From Lachnospiraceae bacterium (GTDB taxonomy: Bacteria > Bacillota > Clostridia > Lachnospirales > Lachnospiraceae): DNA of 64,000 nucleotides. The position numbers and the translations under genes are program-made. The notes beneath the pieces are model-generated. The model was not told the origin of the DNA and searched no databases. It saw only the letters and a list, made by a program, of their open reading frames with translations. Below, one piece after another: positions 25,333 through 34,915 of the stretch (position 1 is its first letter; each line of letters opens with the position of its first letter). The stretch is taken from assembly GCA_019423745.1 (NCBI GenBank), contig JAHZAV010000003.1:62001-126000 (forward strand), read 5' to 3'.

Positions 25333-26703
25333 ATGAAAAATCTAACAATAGAAAACATTTCCCGCGCTTGCTGCGGAACATATCATGGTGCTACTTCTCT
25401 TCTCCAAAAAGAAGTAAACCATGTTGCTATTGACAGCAGGAAAGTCAAAAACGGCGATCTGTTTGTTGCCATCAAAGGGGAACGAGTAGACGGTCACAGC
25501 TTTATTCCAGAAGTGATGGAAAATGGTGCTCTGTGCGCTATCTCTGAACAAGATCTTGGATCACAACCATATCCATATATCCTTGTGGATTCTACGGCTC
25601 AGGCGCTTCTTGATATTGCCAAACTTTATCGAGAATCTTTTGATGTAAAAGTAGTGGGGATTTCTGGAAGTGTGGGAAAAACAAGCACCAAAGAAATGAT
25701 TGCGTCCGTACTCTCTGAAAAATATAATGTTCACAAAACACAAGGAAATTTAAACAGTGAATCGGGGCTTCCGCTGACTATATTTGAGTTAAATGAAGAA
25801 CATGAAGTATCTGTTTTGGAAATGGGCATCAACCATTTTGGTGAAATGCGCAAATTATCTACGGTTGCTCAACCAGATATCTGTGTGATCACAAATATCG
25901 GTGTTGCACATCTGGAATTTTTGAAAACGCAAGAGGGTATTTTAAAAGAAAAAACACAGATGTTCCAAGATATAAAACCGGGCGGATTTATCATTGTAAA
26001 TGGAGATGATCCTCTTCTTTCTACAGTAGAACCAATCCGCAGCGCTCATCTGATCCGTTACGGAACATCAGCTGAGCACACCATTTATGCTACTGACATA
26101 AAACCTTTAGGACTAAGAGGTTCCTCATGCGTCATTCACACGCCGGATGATACGTTTTCCTGCACGATTCCTACTCCAGGAGCACATATGATATCAAATG
26201 CTCTTGCGGGAGCAGCATGCGGTTATGCTCTTGGACTTACTCCCGAACAGATCCAGGCCGGAATTGAACATCTTCCGTTCCTCTCTGGCCGAAATAATAT
26301 CATCCAGACTGATAAAGTAATTATTCTGGATGACTGCTATAATGCAAATCCTGTTTCCATGAAAGCAGCTATAGATGTCCTTGATCTGGGTATTGGACGT
26401 AAAGTGGCTATCGTGGGTAACATGGGAGAACTTGGTGTAAACGAAGCAGAACTTCACCGCAGTGTAGGTCTCTATCTGGCTGAAAAAAATATTGATGTAA
26501 TTTGTGCTGTGGGACAGCTTGCAAAACATATTGTGGAAGCATTCCAAGAGACAAATTCTACTGGTAAAGTTTACTGGTTCGAATCGAAAGATGCCCTAAT
26601 CTCCCGCTTGAAAGAGATTATCCTTCCTGGTGACAATATTCTGGTGAAAGCATCGAACAGTATGCAATTCTCTGATATTGTAAAAACTCTAAAAGATCTG
26701 TAG
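25333..26703 (+). CDS. murF: UDP-N-acetylmuramoyl-tripeptide--D-alanyl-D-alanine ligase
   Basis: A 456-residue Mur ligase adding D-Ala-D-Ala to UDP-MurNAc-tripeptide in the cytoplasm. The N-terminal domain (DSRKVKNGDLFVAIKGERVDGHSF, about 35-57) is followed by the ATP loop GISGSVGKTSTKEMI (about 110-124), EMGINHFGEM, and a C-terminal Rossmann-like domain starting near DDCYNANPVSMKAAID. AAGGAG lies before the ATG. It ends the operon before a long terminator hairpin. Confidence 0.95.
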   Translation: MKNLTIENISRACCGTYHGATSLLQKEVNHVAIDSRKVKNGDLFVAIKGERVDGHSFIPEVMENGALCAISEQDLGSQPYPYILVDSTAQALLDIAKLYRESFDVKVVGISGSVGKTSTKEMIASVLSEKYNVHKTQGNLNSESGLPLTIFELNEEHEVSVLEMGINHFGEMRKLSTVAQPDICVITNIGVAHLEFLKTQEGILKEKTQMFQDIKPGGFIIVNGDDPLLSTVEPIRSAHLIRYGTSAEHTIYATDIKPLGLRGSSCVIHTPDDTFSCTIPTPGAHMISNALAGAACGYALGLTPEQIQAGIEHLPFLSGRNNIIQTDKVIILDDCYNANPVSMKAAIDVLDLGIGRKVAIVGNMGELGVNEAELHRSVGLYLAEKNIDVICAVGQLAKHIVEAFQETNSTGKVYWFESKDALISRLKEIILPGDNILVKASNSMQFSDIVKTLKDL

Positions 26704-26721
26704 CACTAACACTGCTGCTGA

Positions 26722-26789
26722 AATAAAAAACACTTCTGGAAATGTTTGGATTTTTAATCCTTAACACTATTCCAGAAGTGTTTTTTATT
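26722..26789. terminator. Bidirectional terminator between murF and the dipeptidase gene
   Basis: A perfect 20-bp stem (26722-26741 with 26770-26789) built on CACTTCTGGAA, with A tract on one side and T tract on the other, so it can terminate both convergent operons. Confidence 0.9.
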
Positions 26790-26803
26790 AGTTAGTCATC
26801 GTT

Positions 26804-27781
26804 CTACTGTTTCATCACTTTTTTAATCAAATTATGCCAGTTTCTGTAAGCCATACTCTCGATTTCATTTTCATTAAATCCTGCTTTTCTTAGTTCATCT
26901 ATAAATGCCGGAACATGAGAGGCATCTTCCAGCCCAATTGTATAAGGAAAAGCCTGGCTACTGAATGATTTCAATGTATCTGATATCAGAAATTCAGAAA
27001 AATCAAATCCAAATCCTACATGCTCAATTCCGATCAGCTCCACCATATGTACAGCATGCTTTACTAGATTTTTCATAGTCTGCTCACTCTCTACATCATG
27101 GACAAATTCGTTAAAGGAATTCAACCCTACTACTCCGCCGGTAGCTGCAAGATGCTTCAGCTGGTCATCCTCAAGATTTCTTTTCTGATTGCAAAGTGCT
27201 CTGCAGTTGGAATGGGATGCAACAACCGGTCCTGTCGCTTCATCTATAAGATCCCAGAATGAACGGTCATTTAAATGGGATACATCCAAAATCATTCCCA
27301 GTTCCTCGATCTTTCGCACCGCTTTTCTGCCTGCCGGGGTCAATCCCCTGTCCGGATTTCCTCTTGCTCCTGTAGCAAGCAGATTTTCTTCATTCCATGT
27401 AAGTGAAGCATGGCGAGCTCCAAAGTTGTAGAATTCCTCAATCATGTCCACATCTTCACCAATACTTTTAATCCCTTCCAAGCCGATAAAAGCATACATT
27501 TTTCCTTCTTTTTTTGCCTCCATCATATCCTGGTAGGATCTGGCTACTTTCAGAATGTCTGCACAATCCTGCTCCTCGCTGGCAATAGCTTCCATCATCT
27601 GATGCGTTCTTTTTAAAGGATCACTGTCATAAGGTGGATCATTCCATATTACAAAAATACCTCCCTCAATCTGCCCCTTTTTTAACCTCTCATAATGATA
27701 TTTCCGAAAAATATCTCTTTCTCCGTTTAGATGATGATGGGTTACATCTGTCCAGATATCACAATGTGCATCAAAATTCAT
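26804..27781 (-). CDS. Membrane dipeptidase (renal dipeptidase family, M19)
   Basis: A 325-residue amidohydrolase-fold metallopeptidase. Zinc-ligand motifs are in order: DAHCDI (residues 4-9), GLEGIKSIGED with the bridging Glu, DVSHLND (about 166), ASHSNCRALC (about 190), and GFGFDF (about 258). There is no signal peptide, so it should act in the cytoplasm on dipeptides or related amides. It follows the DUF819 permease by 28 nt in the same operon, so uptake and hydrolysis of the same compound is a reasonable guess. Confidence 0.88.
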   Translation of the reverse strand: MNFDAHCDIWTDVTHHHLNGERDIFRKYHYERLKKGQIEGGIFVIWNDPPYDSDPLKRTHQMMEAIASEEQDCADILKVARSYQDMMEAKKEGKMYAFIGLEGIKSIGEDVDMIEEFYNFGARHASLTWNEENLLATGARGNPDRGLTPAGRKAVRKIEELGMILDVSHLNDRSFWDLIDEATGPVVASHSNCRALCNQKRNLEDDQLKHLAATGGVVGLNSFNEFVHDVESEQTMKNLVKHAVHMVELIGIEHVGFGFDFSEFLISDTLKSFSSQAFPYTIGLEDASHVPAFIDELRKAGFNENEIESMAYRNWHNLIKKVMKQ

Positions 27782-27809
27782 GATTCCATCTCCCTTTTCA
27801 CTCTGATGT

Positions 27810-29045
27810 CTACAATCCTAGGATTCCCCCTACAATCAGTCCAAAATATGTACCAAGGACATATCCTAATGTACCAACAAGAACAATCGGTCCTACCAGC
27901 TTTGTCCAGCCTTTGGAAACTGCCATAGCAGCCGCAGTTGTTGGACCTCCAATATTAGCATTAGAAGCAAGGATAATATCTTCCAGATTAAACTTGAGAA
28001 GTTTTCCTGCAACAAGACTAAATACCATGTTCACAAATACAACAATTGCCGCAAACACAAGAAGAAGTGGAGAATTCTTGACAATCATCGGTACAGATGC
28101 CGGAACACCTATTACAAAGAAGAACAAATAGATTAAAAATGTTCCCAATTCATTGGAACCTTTGATTTCTCCAAAAAATCCTGGTGCAAAGGTAGCACAG
28201 CACATTGAAATTGTAGTAATCCACAGGTACATGTTACCAAACAATGTATTCAGCATTTGCAGCACTGCGTTGGAGGTAGGAATAATAGCTGTAAAAACAG
28301 AAGCCAGAATATTGGATATTGCTACAATGGTAAACGCTGTCGCAACAGCCAATGCAATATCTTTCAAAGAAATTTCTTTTCTTCCCCAGAATGCAGCTGC
28401 GTTTGTCTGTCCCGCTTTTACATTGGAACTTGCAGACTCTACCTCATCCACATATGGATGTTTAAAGTGTTTTCTAAAGAAAGCGATAGACGGCATAGCA
28501 ATCAATACAAAGAAATAAATAGCCATCAAAAGATTGTCCGCAACTGTGGCTGCTGAAAGCATCTCTCCTGATACATTAAGCGCATCACCCAAAGCTGCAA
28601 AATTAACGGTACCTCCGATATAAGTTCCGGTAAATACGCCAGCAAGCGCATCCAATTCTGGAATAAACTTACCAAGAGCCGCATATCCAAGAAGCGCACC
28701 ACATGCTGTTCCTACAGAACCAATTAGGAAAATAATAAGAATCCTTCCGGCCTCATTACCAATTTTCTTCATATCACACTGAAGAAGCAGCAACGGAATA
28801 GCCAACGGTACAACATAACTCCATACTGCATCCCATACCGGAGCACTCATCGGAATGATACCAAAGTTAGATAATACAATGGCCAAAATGAGGGCTATAA
28901 TCGCTCCTGTAAGTTTTGCAGCCCACTGATACTTCTGTTCCAAATAAATAGCTGTAGCTGCTCCCAAAGCACAAATTGTCCACAGCATCCATGTGTTGTC
29001 CGCACCAATAAGCGGATTATCAATATTAAAAATTTCACCCCACAT
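27810..29045 (-). CDS. DUF819 family membrane protein, putative permease
   Basis: A 411-residue protein with about ten or more membrane helices. Small-residue-rich segments GTYIGGTVNFAALGDALN (about 140-157) and ILASNANIGGPTTAAAMA (about 360-377) look like a repeated re-entrant element typical of DUF819, an uncharacterised transporter group. GAAAGGAG lies before the ATG. Co-transcribed with the M19 dipeptidase, which hints at a peptide or amino-acid conjugate as substrate; that link is inference. Confidence 0.8.
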   Translation of the reverse strand: MWGEIFNIDNPLIGADNTWMLWTICALGAATAIYLEQKYQWAAKLTGAIIALILAIVLSNFGIIPMSAPVWDAVWSYVVPLAIPLLLLQCDMKKIGNEAGRILIIFLIGSVGTACGALLGYAALGKFIPELDALAGVFTGTYIGGTVNFAALGDALNVSGEMLSAATVADNLLMAIYFFVLIAMPSIAFFRKHFKHPYVDEVESASSNVKAGQTNAAAFWGRKEISLKDIALAVATAFTIVAISNILASVFTAIIPTSNAVLQMLNTLFGNMYLWITTISMCCATFAPGFFGEIKGSNELGTFLIYLFFFVIGVPASVPMIVKNSPLLLVFAAIVVFVNMVFSLVAGKLLKFNLEDIILASNANIGGPTTAAAMAVSKGWTKLVGPIVLVGTLGYVLGTYFGLIVGGILGL

Positions 29046-29258
29046 AGTCTTCTCTCCTTTCGTACTTTAAAAATGTCTTTAGACTAACTTAAATAAAATA
29101 GTGGTGCTTAACATATAATATACTGATTTTTTTTAATTTAGTCAATATTGCGCTGGCATTTTTTTTATTTTGTTATATTTTTCAGATTTTTTCTAATATT
29201 GCTAAAAATATAACAACAGTATTAATCGCACTTCTGGATTCAGACCATACAAACATTT
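29046..29258. other. AT-rich intergenic region with promoter for the DUF819-dipeptidase operon
   Basis: On the minus strand TTGACT (29145-29140), a 17-nt spacer and TATATT (29122-29117) form a plausible promoter. The rest is AT-rich with no open frame or clear hairpin. No clear terminator was found after the P-type ATPase stop at 29259. Confidence 0.5.
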
Positions 29259-31697
29259 TTATTTATTTTTCCTATTGCATAGTTTTCTTCCTAATTTCCC
29301 CAGATTCTCAACGACAAAACTCAAATACCGGAATACGGGCTCTGATGCAACAGAAAACACAACAAATAACATAATACATCTTGTAGACATACCCGACATA
29401 GCAAACAAATCATTAAGGTATATACTGGAAAAAATCAAAGCAATTCCACATCCAACCAAAACAACTGTACGCACAACGTTCATTGGCTGACTGATTTTGT
29501 AAAGCACCATAAATCCCACAATAGCCAGAAGAATAGTCGCAGCTGTTGAAATATCCCGGCTTCCCACAGCAAAAGTCTGCCCAAAAATGACCAGGGCCCC
29601 TACAATCAATACATCTGTTAATCCGCCTGGCAAAGCTTTCAAAAATACATTAGACAGAAAATGGCCTTCTATTCGGCTTTTGTTTGGCTCCAATGCAAGG
29701 AAAAAGGCTGGAACTCCTATGGTAAACATACTAATCAAAGATACCTGTGAAGGTTCCAATGGATAAGTAATCATAAACACCGCTGAAAAGAGCGATAAAA
29801 GCAGAGAAAATATATTTTTTACCAGAAACAGACTGGCTGAACGCTGGATGTTGTTAACTACTCTTCGACCTTCCAGCACTACGGAAGGCATCCGTGAAAA
29901 ATCGGATTCCAGAAGAACTACCTGGGCCGCCTGAGAAGCCGCCTCACTTCCTGATGCCATAGCAATGCTGCAATCCGCATCTTTTAAAGCCAAAATATCA
30001 TTTACTCCATCACCTGTCATAGCAACTGTATTTCCCTGCTCTTTTAAAACCTGAACAAACTGCCTTTTTTGATTCGGGGTAACTCGGCCAAACACTGTAT
30101 ATTTCTGCATTGCTTCTGCTACCTCATGATCCGATTTAAGACAAGCCGCATCAATATAATTTTCGGCTCCTTGGATGCCTGCCTGCTGTGCAACTTCTGA
30201 TACAGTCATCGGATTATCCCCAGATATAACCTTTATCTCCACACCTTGCTCTGCAAAATATTGAAAGGTTTCCGGCGCGTTTTCCCGAATTGGATTAGAA
30301 AGCATAACATACCCCAAAGGAGTCACCTTTTTCGTCAAGGCTTTTCCGTCAATTTCTCCTTCATATTTTCCAAATACCAGGACACGATATCCTTTCTTTG
30401 TATATTGCTCTATTTCTGCTTCGTATAAAACATAATCCTCTCTTAGCACCATTTCTGGAGCTCCAAGAACATAGGCTCCATCATCATATGTCACGCTGCT
30501 GTATTTGACTGCCGAAGAAAAAGAAGTCTTACTCACCGGCTTTTTCCCGGTATTTTCCCTGAAATGTTCCTTCAACGCCGCCATCGTAATATTATCCTCG
30601 CTCATGGCTGCTGCAAAATCTCCAATCATCTTATCAAGAGGTGGATATTCTTCTTCTCTTTCACGATAATCCAAGGTAGATTCTACCTTATTGACAGTCA
30701 TTGTATTTTCTGTGATTGTTCCTGTCTTATCTACACAGAGCACATTAACCCGGGCCAATGTCTCTATACTTTTCATATCATGCAGAAGAACTTTCTGTCC
30801 TGCAAGTCTCATAGCACTGACAGCGAGTGCAACACTGGCCAGCAGATACAAACCTTCCGGTATCATACCGATTACTGCTGCTACCATCGAAGTAACACTT
30901 TGACGAAACCCTTCGTCGTTAAAGAAAAAGCTCTGCGAAAACAAAATCAGTCCAATTGGAATAATAATAATTCCCACCCATTTTACCAGTTTGTCTAAGG
31001 AACGTATCATTTCCGACTGTTCCTGATCATCCATTGCTTTCGCTTCTATTGTAAGCTTGGAAATATAGGAATCCTCTCCTACCTTATCAAGCCTTGCATG
31101 ACACTGACCGGAAACAACAAAACTTCCGGACATGAGGTGATCTCCTTTTTTCTTTGTAATTTCATCAGACTCGCCGGTAAGAAGGGATTCGTTTACCTGG
31201 ACTTCTCCAGCCGCAACTACTGCATCTGCACAAATCTGATTGCCCGCCTGAAAGATTACAATATCATCAATAACCAGATCTTCGGAATTAACCTGAGATA
31301 TTTTCCCTTGCCTTACAACTTTGGCATGAGGTGCATTAAGCATATTCATCTTTTCCAGCACATTTTTTGCCCGTACTTCCTGTATAATTCCGATCAACGT
31401 ATTTAAAATGACAACGGGAAGGAATGTCAGATTTCGAAAAGAACCTACCAGGCATAAAAGTATACCCAGTACAATAAAGATCAAATTGAAATAGGTAAAT
31501 ACATTCTCATGGATAATCTCTTTTGTTGTCTTTGCCGGAGGATCCACTGCCACATTCGTCCACCCGTGAAGCCGGTGTTCCTGGACTTGATTTTCCGTTA
31601 ATCCCTCCCGATAATCAGGATTATAACGAGTTGTGGGAATACGTTTCCGCCCTGTTTCTTCTATTTCCTGTTCGTACTTCTTATTTCTTCGTCTCAT
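29259..31697 (-). CDS. Cation-translocating P-type ATPase, CtpE-like (probably Ca2+)
   Basis: A 812-residue P-type ATPase. Motifs: TGES (about 174-177), TM4 GMIPEGLYLLAS (P280), phosphorylation site DKTGTITEN (D323), and the hinge GDGVNDILALKDADCSIAMASG. The PEGL in TM4 and the short N-terminus fit the CtpE group, linked to calcium uptake in mycobacteria; the cation here is inferred. The ATG at 31697 is preferred since AAGGAG is only 2 nt from the in-frame ATG at 31706; neither spacing is ideal. A TATAAT lies shortly upstream. Appears monocistronic. Confidence 0.85.
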   Translation of the reverse strand: MRRRNKKYEQEIEETGRKRIPTTRYNPDYREGLTENQVQEHRLHGWTNVAVDPPAKTTKEIIHENVFTYFNLIFIVLGILLCLVGSFRNLTFLPVVILNTLIGIIQEVRAKNVLEKMNMLNAPHAKVVRQGKISQVNSEDLVIDDIVIFQAGNQICADAVVAAGEVQVNESLLTGESDEITKKKGDHLMSGSFVVSGQCHARLDKVGEDSYISKLTIEAKAMDDQEQSEMIRSLDKLVKWVGIIIIPIGLILFSQSFFFNDEGFRQSVTSMVAAVIGMIPEGLYLLASVALAVSAMRLAGQKVLLHDMKSIETLARVNVLCVDKTGTITENTMTVNKVESTLDYREREEEYPPLDKMIGDFAAAMSEDNITMAALKEHFRENTGKKPVSKTSFSSAVKYSSVTYDDGAYVLGAPEMVLREDYVLYEAEIEQYTKKGYRVLVFGKYEGEIDGKALTKKVTPLGYVMLSNPIRENAPETFQYFAEQGVEIKVISGDNPMTVSEVAQQAGIQGAENYIDAACLKSDHEVAEAMQKYTVFGRVTPNQKRQFVQVLKEQGNTVAMTGDGVNDILALKDADCSIAMASGSEAASQAAQVVLLESDFSRMPSVVLEGRRVVNNIQRSASLFLVKNIFSLLLSLFSAVFMITYPLEPSQVSLISMFTIGVPAFFLALEPNKSRIEGHFLSNVFLKALPGGLTDVLIVGALVIFGQTFAVGSRDISTAATILLAIVGFMVLYKISQPMNVVRTVVLVGCGIALIFSSIYLNDLFAMSGMSTRCIMLFVVFSVASEPVFRYLSFVVENLGKLGRKLCNRKNK

Positions 31698-31810
31698 GTA
31701 TTTCATTTCTCCTTTATATGCACCTTATTATATACCTGGAATTCTATGATTTCTATAAAGGTTATCTTAAATTTTATTAAATCATCCTGCCTTTATTATC
31801 ACATAACAAA

Positions 31811-31836
31811 AGGGGCAATACTTACTGTATCCCCCC
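31811..31836 (-). terminator. Candidate terminator after the ZIP transporter gene
   Basis: On the minus strand a G-run followed by ATAC pairs imperfectly with GTATTGCCCC, then TTTTG. The stem has a small internal mismatch. Confidence 0.45.
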
Positions 31837-31848
31837 TGTGCATAGCTA

Positions 31849-32646
31849 TTATCCAAGTGCTACATCCAATATCATCATCAATATAAATCCAGCAGCAAAA
31901 CCAATTGTTCCAATATTACTGTGTTCCCCCTCACTTGCTTCAGGGATCAGTTCCTCCACCACCACATAAAGCATGGCACCTGCTGCAAAGGCAAGAAGAT
32001 AAGGAAGCACTGGAACAAAGAATTTTGATAGTAGTATGGTAATCAGTGCCGCCACTGGTTCAACGATTCCTGACAGCATTCCATATAGAAAAGCCTTTCC
32101 CCGGCCAAGACCATCCTCGCTTTTCAGCGGCATAGAAATAATCGCTCCTTCCGGGAAATTCTGTATGGCAATTCCAAGCGACAGTGCAAATGCTCCCATC
32201 AGCGTAATCTGCGTATTCTTTGCAAGCATTCCAGCGAATACCACTCCAACAGCCATTCCTTCCGGAATGTTATGAAGTGTTACCGCCATAACAAGCATGG
32301 TAGAACGTCGCCAACCTTTTTGAATCCCTTCCGGTTCATCATGATCCATATGCTGATGAGGAACAACTTTATCAAGTAAAAGCAGAAATCCCATTCCAAC
32401 AGCAAAACCCACAGCAGCTGGTAAAAAGGCCAGTTTCCCCATATATTCTGTCATATCCATAGCTGGAATGAGAAGCGACCATACAGAAGCAGCTACCATA
32501 ACTCCAGAGGCAAATCCCAGCAGCCCCTTTTGTACAAAAGGACGAATGGTATCTCTCATCAAAAATACGCAGGCAGCTCCCAGCGTAGTACCGGCAAATG
32601 GAATCAGGATTCCAATTACTGTATTGATATCAGGTATTGCATTCAT
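31849..32646 (-). CDS. ZIP family metal transporter (ZupT-like)
   Basis: A 265-residue transporter with about eight membrane helices, expected to import Zn2+ or related divalent metals. The metal-site motifs HNIPEGMAVGV (TM4) and QNFPEGAIISMPL (TM5) are clear, and the cytoplasmic loop is His/Asp-rich (PHQHMDHDEPEG). The ATG at 32646 is chosen: AAGGA lies 10 nt upstream and it avoids overlap with the preceding gene, unlike the in-frame site at 32715. It ends an operon with two COG0523-type GTPases, consistent with zinc homeostasis. Confidence 0.88.
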   Translation of the reverse strand: MNAIPDINTVIGILIPFAGTTLGAACVFLMRDTIRPFVQKGLLGFASGVMVAASVWSLLIPAMDMTEYMGKLAFLPAAVGFAVGMGFLLLLDKVVPHQHMDHDEPEGIQKGWRRSTMLVMAVTLHNIPEGMAVGVVFAGMLAKNTQITLMGAFALSLGIAIQNFPEGAIISMPLKSEDGLGRGKAFLYGMLSGIVEPVAALITILLSKFFVPVLPYLLAFAAGAMLYVVVEELIPEASEGEHSNIGTIGFAAGFILMMILDVALG

Positions 32647-32665
32647 TTTTGTAATTCCTTTCGGT

Positions 32666-33625
32666 TTAATTAAAATAGACCATTTCATCTTCCGGAGCCT
32701 CAGATGCTTCGACAAATTCCGCTTTTATAACCGGCCCCTTCCTGCGATAAGCTTTTGTATACTCATAGCCCACTGTCCCTCTCACCTTTACCCACTGTCC
32801 GGGGGCAAGTTTCGATGCATATGCACTCCGGCAGATATAACCAAGAAAAGTAGTATCATCTGCGCAGCATGTCATTGCCATTCTTCCTGCTACAAATTCT
32901 TTTGCAGAAAATCCTCTGGGTTTAAGTACCTTAGCCTTATATTCTACTGTTTTATTCAGGTATCTCTCTGGATGATCCATCATATCCACATACCAGATCC
33001 CGTAATCTATATCCTCAATCTGTACTACCGGCGCATCCATATCATACGGCATGGAATCTTCAAAAATATTATCAATCTCCCCTTCTTCATCCTCGAAAAT
33101 AATCTGTGCGCTCTGATTTACAACCTTCACATTCCTTCGATAAGAAGCAAGCGGCATATCTTTCGTACACCGGTTAAACAAAACAAGTTCCGCATTTTTT
33201 ACCATATCCATAAAAAGCGGTTTCATATTAGCAATATAAGTATTGAAAGTAGACGCGTCTACCATTGTCAGCTTCTGGACAAGTCCCCAGCCTTTCGGAA
33301 CATCCAGCGCTTCCATCTTACTGACTGGATACATTCCATTACATTCAAAAATAACCCTTTCAGGTTTATACTTTTTATCTACCTCTTCTAACCATTCCAG
33401 CGTAATATCTTCTGGATCTTCAACTGTCAATAATGTAGTACGAGACCGCTTCAGCAAATCTTCTCCATATTCTTCTTCGCCTTCTTCACACAAAATCAAA
33501 ACTGTGTTTCCATCAATCTCAAAATACTCCTGTCCCAAAGTGTATCTCAAAAACTGTGTTTTCCCACTTTCCAGAAAACCAGTCATCAAATATACCACCA
33601 CTCTGGCATTATCTACCATCTGCAT
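32666..33625 (-). CDS. CobW-like P-loop protein fused to a YcgQ/TIGR03943-like C-terminal domain
   Basis: A 319-residue protein. Residues 1-190 form a CobW/COG0523-like GTPase domain with the P-loop TGFLESGKT (15-23). It lacks the CxCC metal motif of true COG0523 proteins, and the NKxD base-specificity motif is degenerate (FNRCTKD). Residues about 215-310 (VAGRMAMTCCADDTTFLGYICR, then LAPGQWVKVRGTVGYE) resemble the C-terminal domain of TIGR03943/YcgQ permease subunits associated with zinc-regulated loci. I read this as a domain fusion. It lies between a His-rich COG0523 GTPase (32 nt upstream) and a ZIP transporter. Confidence 0.75.
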   Translation of the reverse strand: MQMVDNARVVVYLMTGFLESGKTQFLRYTLGQEYFEIDGNTVLILCEEGEEEYGEDLLKRSRTTLLTVEDPEDITLEWLEEVDKKYKPERVIFECNGMYPVSKMEALDVPKGWGLVQKLTMVDASTFNTYIANMKPLFMDMVKNAELVLFNRCTKDMPLASYRRNVKVVNQSAQIIFEDEEGEIDNIFEDSMPYDMDAPVVQIEDIDYGIWYVDMMDHPERYLNKTVEYKAKVLKPRGFSAKEFVAGRMAMTCCADDTTFLGYICRSAYASKLAPGQWVKVRGTVGYEYTKAYRRKGPVIKAEFVEASEAPEDEMVYFN

Positions 33626-33657
33626 TTTTTCTCACCTGCACTTTTCTTTCTTCTCAA

Positions 33658-34737
33658 TTACAAACGGAATAACTCACCAAGCGCCTTTTCTTTCAGCTTT
33701 GATCCAATGACACAAATTCTTCCGGTATAATCCGGCTTTCCATGACGGATCTCAATTTCACCTGGTACCATATCAAAATAAATCCATTCTCCCCGGTCAC
33801 CTTCAACCATTCCTTTCGCCCGAAGAACCATTCCATAGGTATCCTCATTTGCAAGCGCTTCTAATTTTACTTTTAAATCATTTTCATTGAACTTTTTCAC
33901 CGTCTCCATTCCCCAGCTGCCAAACACCTCGTCTGCATGGTGATGATGATGTCCATGATCGTGATGATGCCCGTGTTCATGATGATGTTCATGCTCGTGT
34001 TCATGATGGTGCTCATGTTCGTGTTCATGATGGTGCTCATGTTCGTGTTCATGATGGTGCTCATGTTCGTGTCCAGGAAGATGATGGCATCCGCATACTT
34101 CACATACGCTTTCTTCCAGCATTTCTTTTTCAAGGGAGGGTGCGTGTTGTTCCATAATCTCAAACAACTTCTTTCCATCCATTTTATCTGCTGGTGTTGT
34201 AATAATCGGTGCTTCGCTGTTCATTGTTCTTAAAAGCAAAGCGGCCTGTTCTACTTTTTCATTATCTGCAACATCTGTTCTGCTTAATATGATAGCTCCG
34301 GCTGACTCTATCTGATTACGATAAAATTCCCCAAAGTTTTTCAGATACATTTTACACTTCTTCACATCCACTACTGTAGTTGCACTGTTCAGAACAATAT
34401 CTGCCTCTTCCTTTACCCCTTCTACTGCTCGTTTCACATCGGATAGTTTTCCTACACCAGATGGTTCAATCAGAATACGATCTGGATGATACTTATCAAT
34501 CACTTCTCTTAAAGAAGCACCAAAATCTCCTACCAGAGAGCAGCAGATACATCCGGAATTCATTTCCCGGATCTCAATCCCCGCTTCTTTCAGAAATCCT
34601 CCATCAATACCAATCTCTCCAAATTCATTTTCTATCAACACCACCTGTTCTCCCAAAAAAGCTTCTTTCAAAAGTTTTTGAATCAGTGTCGTCTTTCCTG
34701 CTCCCAGGAATCCTGATATGATATCTATTTTTGTCAT
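33658..34737 (-). CDS. COG0523 (CobW/P47K) metal-chaperone GTPase with histidine-rich insert
   Basis: A 359-residue GTPase. P-loop GFLGAGKTT (9-17), the metal-binding CxCC motif GCICC (62-66), and a CobW C-terminal domain (about 280-359). Between the domains is a His/Glu-rich stretch (about 219-265) encoded in part by four 24-nt tandem repeats; it can bind several metal ions. A cysteine pair CEVCGCH precedes it. The start ATG 34737 has AGGAG upstream. COG0523 proteins deliver or store zinc, nickel or cobalt; with the ZIP gene downstream zinc is likeliest, by inference. Confidence 0.9.
   Translation of the reverse strand: MTKIDIISGFLGAGKTTLIQKLLKEAFLGEQVVLIENEFGEIGIDGGFLKEAGIEIREMNSGCICCSLVGDFGASLREVIDKYHPDRILIEPSGVGKLSDVKRAVEGVKEEADIVLNSATTVVDVKKCKMYLKNFGEFYRNQIESAGAIILSRTDVADNEKVEQAALLLRTMNSEAPIITTPADKMDGKKLFEIMEQHAPSLEKEMLEESVCEVCGCHHLPGHEHEHHHEHEHEHHHEHEHEHHHEHEHEHHHEHGHHHDHGHHHHHADEVFGSWGMETVKKFNENDLKVKLEALANEDTYGMVLRAKGMVEGDRGEWIYFDMVPGEIEIRHGKPDYTGRICVIGSKLKEKALGELFRL
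33976..34071. repeat. Four tandem 24-nt repeats encoding the His-rich segment
   Basis: The unit starting TTCATGATGGTGCTCATG occurs at 34000, 34024 and 34048 in identical form, and at 33976 with three substitutions. Translated on the minus strand it gives HEHEHHHE-type octapeptides. Copy number could vary between strains. Confidence 0.9.
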
Positions 34738-34915
34738 TTTTATCACTCCTATTCTTATATTTCTTGGTTTATACATTTCGCCCATGAAAATATTTTGTCA
34801 CAAATGAGAACAGATTTCAAGCATAGCATCATCATATAGAATAAATATACTCAACAGGGCTTTGCCTTGAGCATAGATGCATATTCCAATACTATTTTAG
34901 GAAAAATACTGTTTT

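Noticed and set aside
32468..33391. 307-codon plus-strand open frame
   Set aside because: Antisense to the ZIP and GTPase-fusion genes; no Shine-Dalgarno and shadow-like composition.
33976..34071. Possible CRISPR-like repeat array
   Set aside because: Units are contiguous without spacers and are in frame with a His-rich protein segment.
34738..34915. Zur box upstream of the COG0523 operon
   Set aside because: I looked for a TGATAATNATTATCA-type site in the AT-rich gap and found no convincing palindrome apart from the GTAAC dyad near the superoxide reductase gene.
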